Below, one piece after another: positions 1-5,520 of a stretch of DNA of 5,520 nucleotides. This DNA comes from a bacterium. GTDB taxonomy: Bacteria; Bacillota; Clostridia; Oscillospirales; Acutalibacteraceae. The translations under genes were made by a program, and so were the position numbers. The DNA lies in assembly GCA_020627425.1 (NCBI GenBank), contig JAHKXX010000051.1:1-5520 (forward strand). Reading direction: 5' to 3'. Positions within the stretch are counted from its first letter, which is position 1. Each line of letters starts with the position of its first letter. Under the pieces are notes generated by a model. The model worked only from the letters and a program-made list of their open reading frames with translations, did not search any database and had not been told where the DNA came from.

Positions 1-1
1 A

Positions 2-676
2 AAGGGTATGCCGCGGGCAGCCGAGGACGCAGGCACCGCAAGAGAAATATCACTTGCGGCGGCGTATGACCTGCCGATACATATCTGCCATGTCAGCACC
101 TATACCTCTGCAAATATGATAAGGGACGCAAAAAGTCACGGCGTTCCCGTAACGTCAGAAACAGCACCGCATTATATTATGCTGACAGAAAAGGAGGTAC
201 TAAAGGGCGACGCGGACTACAGAATGAACCCTCCGCTTCGTACCGAGCGTGACAGACAGGCTATGATAGAAGCACTGTGTGACGGTACCATAGACGCTAT
301 AGCTACCGACCACGCTCCGCATACGCCACAGGAAAAGGCAGACTTTGTAAATGCTCCGAACGGCTCTATCGGTATGGAGACTTCGTTTTCGGCGTGCTAT
401 ACCGTGCTCGTGGAGTCGGGCAGGATGACAGTAGCACAGCTTATTGACAAGATGTCCTGCGCCCCGGCGCGCATTCTGGGAATTGACGCAGGAACGCTTT
501 CCTTAGGTAAGCCTGCCGACCTTATGCTGTTTGACCCGCAGGAGTCATGGACAGTAGACCCCGAGAAGCTTCACGGTAAGTCGAAAAACACACCCTTTAA
601 GGGTATCAGACTGAAATCAAAAGTAAAGCTCACCGTTTGCGGCGGCAGAGTGGTATTTAATGAGCTTACAAAATAA
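2..676 (+). CDS. pyrC: Dihydroorotase, class I (3' part; 5' end outside window)
   Basis: Dihydroorotase is the zinc amidohydrolase that interconverts N-carbamoyl-aspartate and dihydroorotate, the third step of de novo pyrimidine synthesis, in the cytosol. The frame is open from the window edge; the ATG at position 8 is probably internal, because a complete class I enzyme has roughly 420-430 residues and only about 224 are present. Seen in the sequence: HICHVST with a metal-ligand His (codon 89-91), TAPHY with the next His (codon 170-172), the substrate-loop motif NPPLR near 227-241, and DAIATDHAPHT carrying the catalytic Asp (codon 308-310). The C-terminal part shows the usual GKPADLMLFDP stretch and a final short beta region ending VCGGRVVFNE. 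The N-terminal HxH metal motif must lie upstream. It sits 21 nt before pyrF, as expected for a pyr operon. Identification is firm; hydantoinase/allantoinase relatives are less likely given the motifs and the pyrF neighbour. Confidence 0.93.
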   Translation, partial: KGMPRAAEDAGTAREISLAAAYDLPIHICHVSTYTSANMIRDAKSHGVPVTSETAPHYIMLTEKEVLKGDADYRMNPPLRTERDRQAMIEALCDGTIDAIATDHAPHTPQEKADFVNAPNGSIGMETSFSACYTVLVESGRMTVAQLIDKMSCAPARILGIDAGTLSLGKPADLMLFDPQESWTVDPEKLHGKSKNTPFKGIRLKSKVKLTVCGGRVVFNELTK

Positions 677-697
677 AACGATCGGAGGAACAGAACT

Positions 698-1624
698 ATG
701 TCATTTGACAGACTTATAAAAGCCATAAAAGAAAAAAACAATCCTACGGTAGCAGGACTCGACCCGAAGCTTGACTATCTGCCGGAGTATATAACAGAGG
801 AAGCCTTTGCTAAGTACGGCGAAAATCTTGAGGGCGCAGCAGAAGCACTGTTTACCTTTAACAAGGGACTTATAGACGAGCTGTACGATATAGTACCGGC
901 TGTAAAGCCTCAGGCGGCTTACTATGAGATGTACGGCTGGGCAGGAGTACGCACTCTGCAAAAAACCATAGAGTACGCAAAGAGCAAGGGTATGTTCGTT
1001 ATAACCGACGGCAAAAGAAACGATATAGGCACAACAATGACTGCATACGCAGCGGCACACCTCGGAAAGACCGCAGTCGGCGCGTCCTCCTTTGAGGCTT
1101 TTGGCGCCGATGCGCTGACGGTCAACGGCTACCTCGGTACCGACGGAATAAAGCCCGTAATAGATATTTGTAAACAATATGACAAGGGTATGTTTGTGCT
1201 TGTAAAGACCTCTAATCCCTCGTCGGGAGAATTGCAGGACAGAGTTCTTGATGACGGTCTGACCGTTTACCGCACAATGGGTAATATGTGTGAAAAATGG
1301 GGAGAGGAGCTTATGGGAGAGTCCGGATACTCCGGAGTAGGCGCAGTAGTGGGTGCTACTTATCCCGAGCAGCTTTCAGAGCTGAGAAAGGCGCTTCCTC
1401 ATACCTTCTTCCTTGTGCCGGGCTACGGCGCACAGGGCGGCGGAGCAAAGGATGTTGCCGGAGCGTTTGACAAAAACGGTATCGGCGCAATAATAAATTC
1501 CTCACGCGGAATAATGTGTGCATGGAAAAAAGAAGAGGGTCTTGATATGCACGACTACGCAAAGGCCGCTCGAAGAGAAGCTCTGCGTATGCGCGACAGC
1601 CTGAATGAGGCGATCAACAATTAA
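698..1624 (+). CDS. pyrF: Orotidine 5'-phosphate decarboxylase, type 2 subfamily
   Basis: This enzyme decarboxylates OMP to UMP, the last step of de novo UMP synthesis. The 308-residue product is longer than the ~230-240 residue E. coli-type enzyme and matches the long 'type 2' PyrF group. Visible landmarks: AGLDPKLDYLP near residues 19-29; the catalytic D-x-K-x-x-D as ITDGKRNDIG, giving D104, K106 and D109; LVKTSNPSSGELQD at 168-181; VVGATYPEQL at 217-226; the phosphate-binding loop VPGYGAQGG at 240-248; and INSSRGI at 266-272. The start is supported by GGAGG at 684-688, 9 nt before the ATG. It lies 21 nt after pyrC and is presumably co-transcribed. The last two codons (Asn-Asn) and the stop fall inside a heptamer repeat that continues into the gap, so the extreme C-terminus may have been set by repeat sequence. 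No intrinsic terminator with a T-run is visible after it. Confidence 0.95.
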   Translation: MSFDRLIKAIKEKNNPTVAGLDPKLDYLPEYITEEAFAKYGENLEGAAEALFTFNKGLIDELYDIVPAVKPQAAYYEMYGWAGVRTLQKTIEYAKSKGMFVITDGKRNDIGTTMTAYAAAHLGKTAVGASSFEAFGADALTVNGYLGTDGIKPVIDICKQYDKGMFVLVKTSNPSSGELQDRVLDDGLTVYRTMGNMCEKWGEELMGESGYSGVGAVVGATYPEQLSELRKALPHTFFLVPGYGAQGGGAKDVAGAFDKNGIGAIINSSRGIMCAWKKEEGLDMHDYAKAARREALRMRDSLNEAINN

Positions 1625-1652
1625 CAATTAGAAATGTGCAATGTGCAATGGG
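1618..1652. repeat. Heptamer repeat array (5 units) overlapping the pyrF stop
   Basis: The 35 bases split exactly into five 7-mers: CAATTAA, CAATTAG, AAATGTG, CAATGTG, CAATGGG. The consensus is (C/A)AAT followed by three variable bases. The pyrF TAA (1622-1624) is in the first unit. Short heptameric tandem repeats of this look occur between genes in various bacteria; their function is generally unknown. Array structure is seen directly; any role is not. Confidence 0.75.
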
Positions 1653-1656
1653 TATG

Positions 1657-1742
1657 ATAAACCAAATTCATACGCGTGCCAATAATTTGAGAAAACAAGA
1701 ACTACAGTGCGCGAATCGGGTGCAGCGTCACGCTGCCGGGAG
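1657..1742. repeat. Long direct repeat, copy A
   Basis: Copy A shares with copy B, in the same order: ATAAAC 14 nt before the 12-mer TACGCGTGCCAA (1671-1682 here), then the 18-mer ACTACAGTGCGCGAATCG (1701-1718 here), then a perfect 6-bp, 3-nt-loop hairpin (1722-1736), then CGGGAG. The match around the 18-mer extends to 25 positions (1694-1718) with one mismatch. Between the two blocks the sequence has diverged (18 nt here, 20 nt in copy B). Confidence 0.8.
1722..1736. other. Hairpin in repeat copy A
   Basis: GCAGCG (1722-1727) pairs perfectly with CGCTGC (1731-1736) across the loop TCA. It starts 3 nt after the conserved 18-mer, exactly as the copy B hairpin does, but with a different stem sequence. 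There is no T-run after it, so it is not an intrinsic terminator for pyrF. Confidence 0.65.
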
Positions 1743-1839
1743 ACAATAAACAGAACATACAGAAAAGCTTGTCTTATCAAGTAGGAGACAATAAACAGCA
1801 AAGGAATATGTACTTGCCTTTGAATTAAAGCAGCACGAG

Positions 1840-1856
1840 CGGCGCCCTGAGCGCCG
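1840..1856. other. GC-rich hairpin in the third repeat module
   Basis: CGGCGC (1840-1845) and GCGCCG (1851-1856) form a perfect 6-bp stem with the loop CCTGA. A weaker arm pair, CAAAGG (1799-1804) and CCTTTG (1817-1822), lies upstream in the same module. No T-tract follows on either strand, so neither reads as a terminator. Confidence 0.6.
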
Positions 1857-1877
1857 TGACGCGGAGAAAGAGGGACA

Positions 1878-1976
1878 ATAAACAAAACCGGTACGCGTGC
1901 CAACAAGGTAGGCGGTAACAAGTACTACAGTGCGCGAATCGACAGCGGAGGTACTCCGCCGGCACTGCGCCGGGAG
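1878..1976. repeat. Long direct repeat, copy B, running into the Enzyme I ribosome binding site
   Basis: Second copy of the unit described for copy A: ATAAAC at 1878, TACGCGTGCCAA at 1892-1903, ACTACAGTGCGCGAATCG at 1924-1941, a 6-bp/3-nt hairpin at 1945-1959, then CGG. Compared with copy A it carries an extra short GC-rich palindrome (1959-1973) before the shared CCGGGAG. That shared tail is the start of the Shine-Dalgarno of the following gene, so the ribosome binding site appears to have been supplied by the repeat. Confidence 0.78.
1945..1959. other. Hairpin in repeat copy B, covarying with copy A
   Basis: GCGGAG (1945-1950) pairs with CTCCGC (1954-1959) across loop GTA. Stem positions 3 and 5 differ from the copy A stem, and both differences are matched by changes in the opposite arm, so pairing is kept. 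The 3' arm can alternatively pair with the ribosome binding site (see 1954-1976). Confidence 0.65.
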
Positions 1977-1980
1977 GTGA
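1954..1980 (+). promoter_or_regulatory. Strong Shine-Dalgarno of the Enzyme I gene with a possible sequestering stem
   Basis: GGAGGTGA at 1973-1980 is an 8-nt match to the anti-Shine-Dalgarno; its GGAGG core ends 7 nt before the ATG at 1985 and fixes that start. Immediately upstream CCGGC (1959-1963) pairs with GCCGG (1969-1973). If CTC (1954-1956) also pairs with GAG (1974-1976), leaving a 2-nt bulge, the stem covers the GGGAG. That longer stem uses bases needed by the 1945-1959 hairpin, so the two are mutually exclusive. The Shine-Dalgarno is certain; the switch is inference. Confidence 0.6.
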
Positions 1981-1984
1981 GAGT

Positions 1985-3643
1985 ATGATAGAATTGCATG
2001 GAAGAGGAGTATCTAACGGAATAGCGATAGGTACACTGGATTATTTTAAGAGTCCAACGGAGAATGTTCCGAAGTATATAATTGATTCGCCCGAGAAGGA
2101 GCTGGAGCGTTACCATAACGCACTAAAGCAGGTAAAGCTGCATTTTGACAGACTCTGTAAGGAAGCAAGTAACCGAATGAGTAAAAGCGAGTCGGCTATT
2201 TTTCAGATGCACCTGATGATACTTGAGGACGCAAAGTTTGTGGAGAATGTCGAAGAAATAATTACGGAAAGAAAAATGAACGCAGAGTTCGGCGTGTCGT
2301 ATACGTCAAAAAAGCTTGCTGCGATCTTTCGTGATATAGGCGACGAATATCTGCAATCAAGATATGCGGACGTTCTCGACGCGGCGAATACACTGATAAG
2401 AATACTTCTTGACGGTAACGGCGTAAAGGAGAAAAAACGCGGCGAGCCTGTAATTATTGCTGCGGATGAGCTTATGCCGAGCGAAACGATAAGCCTCAAA
2501 AAAGAGGACCTTCTCGGATTTGCGACAAACAGCGGTTCTCAAAGCTCTCATACTGCTATACTTGCACGTACAATGGGCTTGCCATACGTTACACAGATAA
2601 AGGAGCCTCTGTCACAGTATAACGGTAAAACTGCAATAATAGACGGTCAGCTCGGTAAGCTTTTTGTTGATCCCGATGAGACGACCCTTGCCCTTTATCA
2701 CGCAAAAAAGGAAAGATATAATAAACAGCAGGAGCTGCTCAAAAAACAAATAGGTCTGCCGTCTGTTACGAGAAACGGACAGAAGGTTGTCCTCTCGGCA
2801 AATATAGGCTCTCTGGACGATATATCGAGTGCAAGAAATAACGATACCGAGGGCATAGGAATGTTCAGAAGCGAGTATCTCTTTATGCACCGCTCAAAGT
2901 GCCCATCAGAGGAGGAACAACTGGAGGCTTATAAAAGAGTCATACGCTCCTTCAGAAACTCAGAGGTGGTTATACGAACAGCGGACCTCGGCGTGGACAG
3001 GGGGATAAGCTACCTTGATATACCGGAGGAAAAGAATCCTGCTATCGGGTTTAAGGGTATCAGAGTTTCTCTTGCAAACCACGATTTTTTCAGAACACAG
3101 CTGAGGGCGCTTTATCGCGCCTCAGTCTACGGACGGTTGAGAATACTGTTCCCGATGGTGAACAGTATGAACGAGCTTGACTATGTGAAAAGAATTATAA
3201 ACGGCATAAAGGCAGAGCTAAGAGCCGAGGGTAAACAGTATAACGACAATGTACAGATAGGAGTCCTTGTTGAAACGCCTGCGGCAGCACTTATCTCGGA
3301 CGAAATAGCCGAGGCAGTGGACTTTATCAGTATCGGTACAAACGGTCTGACCGAATATACTCTTGCTCTTGACAATAATAACCGAAAGCTTGAGTACTTC
3401 TATGAGCCTTATCATAAGGGTATTATGCGCCTTATAAATTTTGCCGCAAATAATGCACATAAAAAGGATAAAAGGGTTATGCTCTGCGGTGAGCTTGCGT
3501 CGGATACGACGATGACCTCTACCTTCCTTGCTATGAAAATAGATGAGCTTGTAATGGCTCCGTCAAAAATACTCAAGGTCCGCGCAAAGGTCCGTGAGAC
3601 GGATACTACATATACAAAGGATATTCTTGCTAAATATATCTGA
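1985..3643 (+). CDS. ptsI: PTS Enzyme I homologue (PEP-protein phosphotransferase) with altered PEP site
   Basis: Enzyme I takes a phosphoryl group from PEP onto a histidine and passes it to HPr, starting the sugar phosphotransferase cascade in the cytosol. This 552-residue protein (typical length 570-575) has the full order: opening motif HGRGVSNGIAIG (usually GVSPG), the HPr-binding helical part with IFQMHLMILED at 72-82, the mobile phospho-His domain around 150-225 with GSQSSHTAILAR (H189; the family normally has GGxTSH), and the PEP-binding TIM barrel from about 255. Aligned by eye to E. coli Enzyme I, equivalents of R296, R332, E431, N454 and C502 are kept (R295, R331, E430, N453, C501). 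R358 is K357, the Mg ligand D455 is G454, R465 is N464, and GGD is GVD. No frameshift is present. It may be weakly active, use another donor, or be a regulatory paralogue. No HPr or Enzyme II gene is in the window. A terminator follows after 13 nt. Confidence 0.9.
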   Translation: MIELHGRGVSNGIAIGTLDYFKSPTENVPKYIIDSPEKELERYHNALKQVKLHFDRLCKEASNRMSKSESAIFQMHLMILEDAKFVENVEEIITERKMNAEFGVSYTSKKLAAIFRDIGDEYLQSRYADVLDAANTLIRILLDGNGVKEKKRGEPVIIAADELMPSETISLKKEDLLGFATNSGSQSSHTAILARTMGLPYVTQIKEPLSQYNGKTAIIDGQLGKLFVDPDETTLALYHAKKERYNKQQELLKKQIGLPSVTRNGQKVVLSANIGSLDDISSARNNDTEGIGMFRSEYLFMHRSKCPSEEEQLEAYKRVIRSFRNSEVVIRTADLGVDRGISYLDIPEEKNPAIGFKGIRVSLANHDFFRTQLRALYRASVYGRLRILFPMVNSMNELDYVKRIINGIKAELRAEGKQYNDNVQIGVLVETPAAALISDEIAEAVDFISIGTNGLTEYTLALDNNNRKLEYFYEPYHKGIMRLINFAANNAHKKDKRVMLCGELASDTTMTSTFLAMKIDELVMAPSKILKVRAKVRETDTTYTKDILAKYI

Positions 3644-3656
3644 TCAAAAAATATAA

Positions 3657-3690
3657 CGGGTACAGTCAAAAAAACTGTACCCGCTTTTTT
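3657..3690 (+). terminator. Intrinsic terminator after the Enzyme I gene, probably bidirectional
   Basis: CGGGTACAGT (3657-3666) pairs perfectly over 10 bp with ACTGTACCCG (3674-3683) around the loop CAAAAAA; C then TTTTTT (3685-3690) follows. It is a classic rho-independent terminator for the + strand gene ending at 3643. On the - strand the same stem is followed by TTATATTTTTTGA, a fair T-rich tail, and it lies 37 nt past the stop of the convergent permease gene, so it probably ends that operon too. Confidence 0.92.
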
Positions 3691-3726
3691 ATATCCTTGT
3701 GCGGTGATGCCATAAAATGGCTGATT

Positions 3727-4551
3727 TTACTTTATTTCCTGTCTGCGGAAAATGAGTATTCCTCCGGTAAGTGCAGCGACAAAATAAACGACAGCGGTAA
3801 TTATCGCTAAGTACCATTCACCACCCGTGACCATAGTCTGTACATAGCTGGGAGTATTGAATATCCAGAATCGTGCCACAAACCGAAAGTCGCTGTTGCC
3901 GTACATTATTATCGTCATAAGCGATGATACCAGCGTTGGCACTGCAAGACAAATGGCAATAGCAGAGCTTGTCTTTTTTACTGCGACAGCCGCCAGAAGA
4001 TAGCACGCCGCCATAGAAATATATAGACATATATAGCATATGACGGATATTATTATTTCCTGTGTACCAAGCTCGGAGCCTTTTCTTACAAAAATAAGCG
4101 TTACGGTCATACCGCCGACAAAGTAAGCGATACCTATCGCGACTATTGATATAAACGAAGTAAACAGCTTTGACAAATATATATCGCGTCTGTTAAAGCC
4201 TCTGGAAATACTGTGCTTCATCGTACCCATAGTATATTCCGAGGCAAAAAACACGCTTATAAATATGGAAAACAGCAGGGGTATCGTGCCGTCGGAGAAC
4301 AGCATATTTGCATATGACCACCTGTTCGGCTTTGGCAGGGTAGAAAATGCCGTATCTATCAGCTCGTCGCTCATACCGGCAGTTTTCAGCATACTGACAG
4401 CCTGTTCTATCTGGTTTCCGATACTGTTCCACGCGTTTATAAATATAAGCGCCATCGCAGCCCCGAGTATCACAGCCGCAACACAGCAGCCGATAAGGGT
4501 CTTGCTTTTTCGCAGCTTAAAAATATCCGACCTTAAAAGACCTGACGGCAT
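3727..4551 (-). CDS. ABC-2 type transporter permease (BcrB/LanE-like)
   Basis: This 274-residue integral membrane protein is the channel half of the exporter whose ATPase is encoded just upstream. About six hydrophobic segments are visible: residues 18-39, 86-103, 128-155, 163-190, 195-216 and 246-268, with a ~45-residue extracytoplasmic-type loop after the first. The stretch FASEYTMGTMKHSISRGFNR (102-121), followed by RDIYLSKLF, is the characteristic cytoplasmic coupling region of ABC-2 permeases of the bacitracin/lantibiotic-immunity type. The start is set by GGAGGAGGG in the last codons of the ATPase gene, and the gap between that stop and this ATG is only 2 nt, which suggests translational coupling. 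Substrate is unknown; a peptide antibiotic or lipid-linked compound is possible by family analogy. The C-terminus QEIK is cytoplasmic if there are six segments. Confidence 0.88.
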   Translation of the reverse strand: MPSGLLRSDIFKLRKSKTLIGCCVAAVILGAAMALIFINAWNSIGNQIEQAVSMLKTAGMSDELIDTAFSTLPKPNRWSYANMLFSDGTIPLLFSIFISVFFASEYTMGTMKHSISRGFNRRDIYLSKLFTSFISIVAIGIAYFVGGMTVTLIFVRKGSELGTQEIIISVICYICLYISMAACYLLAAVAVKKTSSAIAICLAVPTLVSSLMTIIMYGNSDFRFVARFWIFNTPSYVQTMVTGGEWYLAIITAVVYFVAALTGGILIFRRQEIK

Positions 4552-4553
4552 TT

Positions 4554-5450
4554 TTATCCCTCCTCCATTCTCTTTATAAAATAGTCCTCTGCACTGTTTT
4601 CATCGTTGCTTATTCCCGTAACGGACACACCGTTTTTGAACAGCTCACTTGTAAGCATACCTATATCCTCTACCTTCTCTTCGATAAAAAGCTCTCCCTT
4701 GCTTCCGATATAGGTTTTATCAGTCTTCAGCAGCCTGTCACTTATCTCCTTTGCAGCAGTCGCGTTACTTGTTTTTAAGACTATACGGCTGCCGCATTTT
4801 TCCTTTAATTCTTCTTGGCTTATTTCTTCTATAAGCTTGCCCTTAGAGATTATGCCATACCGTGTTGCGATCTTTTCCAGCTCTCCAAGATAGTGGCTCG
4901 AAACAAAGATCGTTATGCCCTTTTCATGCAGCCTCAGCAAAAGCTCTCTTATCTCTACGATACCCGTAGGGTCAAGACCGTTTATAGGCTCGTCAAGTAT
5001 CAGAAAATCGGGGTCTCCCGGAAGAGTCATAGCTATACCGAGGCGCTGCTTCATACCGAGTGAAAAATCCTTTACCTTTTTTTTGCCTGTGTTTTCGAGC
5101 CCGACAGTAGTGAGTATTTCCTTTATTTTGTCTCTGTCCGTACCCAGCATAGATGTCAGCATACGCATATTGTCAAATGCCGTCATATTCGTATATAGCG
5201 ACGGACTTTCGACCAGACTGCCTACACGCTTTTTTGCCGTGTGTATGTCCTGCCCGTCAAAAAAAGACACACTGCCGCTCTCTGTCCTGCAAAGCCCCAG
5301 TATCGCACGGATAAGGGTCGTTTTTCCTGCTCCGTTTTTTCCGACAAAGCCGTAAATATCCCCTTCGTTTACAGTCAGCGAGATATTGTCTATTGCCTTT
5401 ATATGGTCGTATTCTTTTGTCAGTCCCTCTGTTTTCAGTACATAACCCAT
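4554..5450 (-). CDS. ABC transporter ATP-binding protein (BcrA/LanF-like)
   Basis: This 298-residue ATPase powers the adjacent permease. Motifs in order: Walker A GKNGAGKT (37-44, K43); a Q-loop region SLVESPSLY in which Glu81 stands where most ABC ATPases have Gln; the signature FSLGMKQR (129-136); Walker B FLILDEP (149-155, catalytic E154); D-loop GLDP (158-161); and switch His186 in VSSHYLGEL. After about residue 210 there is a ~90-residue C-terminal extension ending EDYFIKRM, typical of bacitracin-resistance and lantibiotic-immunity ATPases. The start has AGGG 9 nt upstream (5460-5463), immediately after the stop of a preceding reading frame. It overlaps nothing and is 2 nt from the permease gene. 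The pair is likely a homodimeric or 2+2 exporter for a toxic peptide or similar; the substrate cannot be read from the sequence. Confidence 0.92.
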   Translation of the reverse strand: MGYVLKTEGLTKEYDHIKAIDNISLTVNEGDIYGFVGKNGAGKTTLIRAILGLCRTESGSVSFFDGQDIHTAKKRVGSLVESPSLYTNMTAFDNMRMLTSMLGTDRDKIKEILTTVGLENTGKKKVKDFSLGMKQRLGIAMTLPGDPDFLILDEPINGLDPTGIVEIRELLLRLHEKGITIFVSSHYLGELEKIATRYGIISKGKLIEEISQEELKEKCGSRIVLKTSNATAAKEISDRLLKTDKTYIGSKGELFIEEKVEDIGMLTSELFKNGVSVTGISNDENSAEDYFIKRMEEG

Positions 5451-5463
5451 AGCTGTATTCCCT

Positions 5464-5520
5464 TTAATTATCGTCTCGGTTTTCTATTTCCAGAATTATT
5501 CCGGAGCCTTCAAGATATGT
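5464..5520 (-). CDS. C-terminal tail of an unidentified gene upstream of the ABC operon (partial)
   Basis: On the - strand one frame is open from the window edge for 18 codons and ends TAA at 5464-5466; the encoded tail is TYLEGSGIILEIENRDDN. The other two - strand frames have stops here. The stop is 13 nt before the ATPase ATG and abuts its Shine-Dalgarno, the spacing expected inside an operon. Exporters of this kind are often preceded by a regulator gene (GntR-type or two-component), but the tail is too short to assign a family. Confidence 0.5.
   Translation of the reverse strand, partial: TYLEGSGIILEIENRDDN

Larger units (their letters stand above)
1653..1984. repeat. Modular intergenic repeat region between pyrF and the Enzyme I gene
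   Basis: This gap holds no credible gene. It can be cut into four modules, each beginning with ATAAAC (1657, 1747, 1792 and 1878) and each except the last ending in a purine-rich GGAGACA or GGGACA; the last ends in the GGGAGGTGA ribosome binding site. The 11-mer GACAATAAACA occurs exactly at 1742-1752, 1787-1797 and 1874-1884, and the longer GGAGACAATAAACAG at 1739-1753 and 1784-1798. Modules 1 and 4 are diverged copies of one long unit (separate entries). Modules 2 and 3 contain unrelated inserts, each able to form a hairpin. No convincing sigma-70 promoter and no T-tract terminator were found. The best reading is a dispersed repeat family that has inserted or expanded here; an RNA leader function is possible but unproven. 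Confidence 0.75.

Noticed and set aside
701..1177. A 158-codon open frame on the - strand inside pyrF
   Set aside because: It is antisense to a clear pyrF, rich in Cys/Tyr/Val runs typical of a reversed coding frame, and has no family resemblance.
1653..1658. TATGAT as a -10 box after the heptamer array
   Set aside because: No acceptable -35 at 16-18 nt upstream; the nearest weak candidate is 19 nt away within the repeats.
1769..1797. TTGTCT, 17-nt spacer, TAAACA as a possible sigma-70 promoter for the Enzyme I gene
   Set aside because: The -35 matches at 4 of 6 and the -10 at only about 3 of 6, and both elements are parts of the repeat junction and an inverted pair, so the resemblance is not convincing.
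1628..1921. A 97-codon open frame on the - strand across the repeat region, with three LFIV(S/P) segments
   Set aside because: The repeated LFIV is simply the reverse complement of the GACAATAAACA junctions, whose spacings (45 and 132) happen to be multiples of three. It would start on TTG with no Shine-Dalgarno, and the composition is not protein-like.
1657..1976. A CRISPR array
   Set aside because: The repeated units are unequal in length and spacing, only two long copies exist, and no cas gene is near.
1657..1976. A complete insertion sequence or MITE
   Set aside because: No transposase, no convincing terminal inverted repeats and no target duplication are visible; the two long units are in direct orientation.
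4915..5355. A 146-codon + strand open frame opposite the ABC ATPase
   Set aside because: It is antisense to an ATPase with all motifs intact; the Ser/Pro/Phe-rich composition is that of a shadow frame.

Overview
The window looks like a chromosomal segment of a Gram-positive Clostridia bacterium. A Ruminococcus-like (Oscillospiraceae/Ruminococcaceae) origin is the best guess. This rests on moderate GC by eye, strong GGAGG-type ribosome binding sites, a class I dihydroorotase followed by a long 'type 2' OMP decarboxylase, and a BcrA/LanF-type ABC exporter. The assignment is inferred from protein style only; no database was consulted.

Layout on the + strand: the 3' part of pyrC (dihydroorotase, cut by the window edge) is followed after 21 nt by pyrF (OMP decarboxylase). 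The two are the 3' part of a de novo pyrimidine operon. A 360-nt gap follows (1625-1984). It holds no believable gene but is built almost entirely of repeats: a heptamer array that overlaps the pyrF stop codon, then a modular repeat region with two long diverged copies and several perfect hairpins. The last copy runs directly into the ribosome binding site of the next gene. That gene (1985-3643) is a full-length homologue of PTS Enzyme I that keeps the phospho-histidine but has substitutions at several conserved PEP/Mg-binding positions. A strong intrinsic terminator (3657-3690) closes it.

Layout on the - strand, convergent with the above: a tightly coupled ABC-2 exporter, ATPase (4554-5450) then permease (3727-4551), with a 2-nt gap. 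The last 18 codons of an unidentified upstream gene lie at 5464-5520, so the exporter is probably the distal part of a longer operon. The 3' ends of the two converging units share the hairpin at 3657-3683.

The parts most worth a second look are the apparently degraded PEP site of the Enzyme I homologue, and the modular hairpin-rich repeat upstream of it. In that repeat two copies keep the same hairpin geometry through compensating base changes, and a mutually exclusive pairing could cover the Enzyme I ribosome binding site.
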